Source: Lachnospiraceae bacterium (GTDB taxonomy: Bacteria; Bacillota_A; Clostridia; Lachnospirales; Lachnospiraceae). From it: a stretch of 8,196 nt of DNA. Where the stretch lies: the NCBI GenBank assembly GCA_017540915.1, contig JAFYAD010000312.1, forward strand, positions 1-8,196, in the 5' to 3' direction. Position numbers and translations under genes: made by a program. The notes under the pieces were generated by a model. It ran no database searches. It was not told where the DNA came from and saw only the letters and a list, made by a program, of their open reading frames with translations. Shown here piece by piece: positions 7,901-8,196 of this stretch (positions within the stretch are counted from its first letter, which is position 1; each line of letters starts with the position of its first letter).

Positions 7901-7983
7901 GCGGGCGATAACAAAAAAATCACCCAGCTTAAAAGCAAAATCCTGAATCCGGGCAGAATACGCCCGTTAGAAAAAACATACAT
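4945..7983 (-). CDS. Large secreted protein with a C-terminal DUF5704-like region
   Basis: This 1012-residue protein starts with a signal peptide: basic residues at 8 and 14, a hydrophobic core ILLLSWVIFLL, and a probable cleavage after VSA at about residue 33. No lipobox, sorting motif or C-terminal membrane segment is visible, so release or non-covalent wall association is likely. The long Tyr/Asp/Ser-rich body looks all-beta and contains scattered cysteines. Residues about 732-1012 carry motifs I associate from memory with DUF5704: MYDLAVTDVKDYPGWWNVF, GYRIIFELKTIGSM, LP-YYHI, SIQLWSGSFRL-DDIYAVP, FLKGGFILVQFEI, VHLSYIN and a terminal AGYCNMWKKQGF followed by a GD-L-FDM strand. The family's function is unknown to me. 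An in-frame TTG at 8007 would extend the protein by 8 residues, but GGAGG at 7992-7996 lies 8 bases before the ATG at 7983 and fixes the start. The gene has its own promoter and leader and no terminator of its own at the 3' end. Confidence 0.85.
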   Translation of the reverse strand: MYVFSNGRILPGFRILLLSWVIFLLSPAVNVSAAEDFDVFFDGEGNLVMTSNDRAAAGSVSYRTVGWTVKKEDKPSAETECTRVNQIEYDRTTDPQDNSRVITTYKVSEDKLFEAIKKCDKTWAKELFRDGGYVYLDAIMVVVRDGAPSGGINSDGSVWGTVYFSAYSIKNAESWADPDSLDSHFGKCVYFGGDEEKLWGELSIKYYELESEDDIDSAVSLGFLGFDEEGSLEDTEYWLEAEDLSGYRFDLSYSTIYLVDKNGLTTKYGGQPVYNVDNSDLIYERVTVCFYYTREVDIGEYSYSYGKDHVAENSAELQAQPSDDPQFDVEKAIPSGEKLDAMYSFQDYYINIGLRKYSGSKFVPVDVYIWHYDDDGEYKEQKKRVYVDSDYSYYRIDSVKIFKAETAVIENGSLSENVVFHDISDAAIVCRINRGSYVLIPDEPDTAYISREQYEDGGQQALADAAESVCSGCEVRNDLLSINGYVFLKGMWERGSTQGLTMPQEPFVSVVSQSGIQITEKTANGDYGSRAYVTYRKLKMSRDGMFSETESTVIYETSDVNDVFVHTPVVCTGLCTDDRAGNQQYKPTVHKSLVLGKESTLSISETGEHIKAKGYGRRDYGKYSRKRQVRMPFAVYYGEKYVLPYTWVTLAGGSCTFYLPVGVEEGDYKIEYRVFAINCSGSETVEGVPTDVADQIMADGTGFELLSERDANISCDHYIACDDVTVTVTGRMYDLAVTDVKDYPGWWNVFYSERGVKRGVRYRAGRLSMEGEVIPDRVSDPPAPVMEQYYKEGVSGNISHDMAGSVPGAGYRIIFELKTIGSMRGENDGIVMLPKYYHISDDFLTRTEVRLYSRKDLRPVYTPVTLSASDRTYQPVFQKNVVDHSICERSIQLWSGSFRLADDIYAVPAVVDLAQYIQKKAGRIRQDDRVFLKGGFILVQFEILSVANGSVHLSYINEQNEAAGYCNMWKKQGFIYDRSLPGGKSITLRDGDFLIFDMKNTINSDYESMGTH

Positions 7984-7991
7984 AGAAAGCC

Positions 7992-7998
7992 CCTCCCT
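7992..7998 (-). promoter_or_regulatory. Ribosome binding site of the large secreted-protein gene
   Basis: AGGGAGG lies 8 bases before the ATG at 7983 and is downstream of the alternative TTG at 8007. Adjacent C-rich leader sequence (complement of GGGGG at 8012-8016) could pair with the G-rich site. Confidence 0.7.
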
Positions 7999-8032
7999 GC
8001 TATGCAAAGATGGGGGTATTTACACCGGAATA

Positions 8033-8064
8033 TATGGTGAGAAGCTCATTTACCACTCACCGTA
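8033..8064 (-). promoter_or_regulatory. Hairpin in the leader of the secreted-protein gene
   Basis: GGTGAG (8036-8041) and CTCACC (8056-8061) form a stem that three more pairs, one of them a wobble, extend to 8033 and 8064. The loop is 14 bases. It lies within the predicted 5' leader and is not followed by a T run, so it is not a terminator. It matches no riboswitch class I know. Function is unknown. Confidence 0.35.
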
Positions 8065-8084
8065 AAACATAGGATTGGAGTTAC

Positions 8085-8113
8085 ATAATAGCACGGAACA
8101 GATCTCTCTGCAA
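8085..8113 (-). promoter_or_regulatory. Extended -10 sigma-A-type promoter of the secreted-protein gene
   Basis: On the minus strand TTGCAG (8108-8113) and TATTAT (8085-8090) are separated by 17 bases, and TGC directly before the -10 gives an extended -10 element. The predicted start near 8078 leaves a leader of about 95 bases. The promoter lies directly after the terminator of the preceding gene. Confidence 0.65.
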
Positions 8114-8145
8114 CAAAAAAGAGCGTCCATAATATAGAACGCTCT
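8114..8145 (-). terminator. Intrinsic terminator of the gene entering from the right
   Basis: Arms AGAGCGT (8120-8126) and ACGCTCT (8139-8145) form a hairpin followed on the minus strand by a run of six T (complement of 8115-8120; its first T also closes the stem). It ends a minus-strand unit lying mostly beyond the right edge. Confidence 0.75.
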
Positions 8146-8171
8146 GATATATCTCAAAATTTTTTTGATAC

Positions 8172-8195
8172 TTACCCCAGCGCATCTCGGATCTG
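8172..8195 (-). CDS. Last codons of a minus-strand gene extending beyond the window
   Basis: On the minus strand one frame reads QIRDALG and then TAA at 8172-8174, 26 bases before the stem of the intrinsic terminator. The stop plus terminator arrangement suggests the end of a real gene, but seven residues cannot identify it. The other two minus frames stay open through the terminator and are less likely. Confidence 0.4.
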   Translation of the reverse strand, partial: QIRDALG

Positions 8196-8196
8196 C

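Noticed and set aside
8050..8070. A six-codon upstream ORF (MFYGEW) in the leader of the secreted-protein gene
   Set aside because: It has no ribosome binding site upstream and is short enough to arise by chance.
7984..8078. A riboswitch such as a c-di-GMP aptamer in the leader
   Set aside because: The conserved core motifs of the classes I know are not present; only a simple hairpin and possible pairing with the ribosome binding site are seen.

Overview
The window looks like a chromosomal segment of an anaerobic Firmicute, most likely a Lachnospiraceae member of the Butyrivibrio/Pseudobutyrivibrio type. This is inferred from gene content and style: a Lys-rich BIG2 cell-surface protein, a soluble PAS-PAS chemoreceptor, a DUF2975 plus small HTH pair, a HicB-like protein and a large secreted DUF5704-like protein. 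AGGAGG-type ribosome binding sites and TTGACA/TATAAT-type promoters fit a Firmicute. No marker gene fixes the genus. There are no tRNA or rRNA genes, CRISPR arrays, insertion sequences or transposases.

Layout. (1) Positions 1-1641, plus strand: the 3' part of a surface protein ending in a BIG2 domain, then a lipoprotein gene 28 bases downstream, probably in one operon. (2) Positions 1671-1706: a perfect 16-bp-arm hairpin between the converging transcription units, acting as a shared terminator. (3) Positions 1718-3136, minus strand: a soluble chemoreceptor with two PAS domains. (4) Positions 3278-4402, minus strand: a DUF2975 membrane protein and a YozG-like HTH regulator, translationally coupled and closed by an intrinsic terminator. 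Their promoter is flanked by paired direct repeats that look like the regulator's own operator. (5) Positions 4406-4906, minus strand: a HicB-family antitoxin-like gene with no hicA next to it. A 14-codon ORF with a consensus ribosome binding site sits where the toxin gene would be expected. (6) Positions 4945-8113, minus strand: a 1012-residue secreted protein with its own promoter and a leader of about 95 nt. (7) Positions 8114-8195: an intrinsic terminator and the last few codons of a further minus-strand gene beyond the edge.

From 8113 down to 3278 the minus strand carries several promoters but no visible terminator until 3278. The secreted protein, the small ORF, hicB, DUF2975 and the HTH gene could therefore be partly co-transcribed. 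Several genes have an in-frame GTG or TTG just upstream that overlaps or precedes the ribosome binding site; the downstream ATG is the better start in each case and is used here.

The two most interesting items are the 20-bp-spaced repeat pairs bracketing the DUF2975/HTH promoter and the orphan hicB with its small upstream ORF. Neither is proven to be a new system; both are testable.
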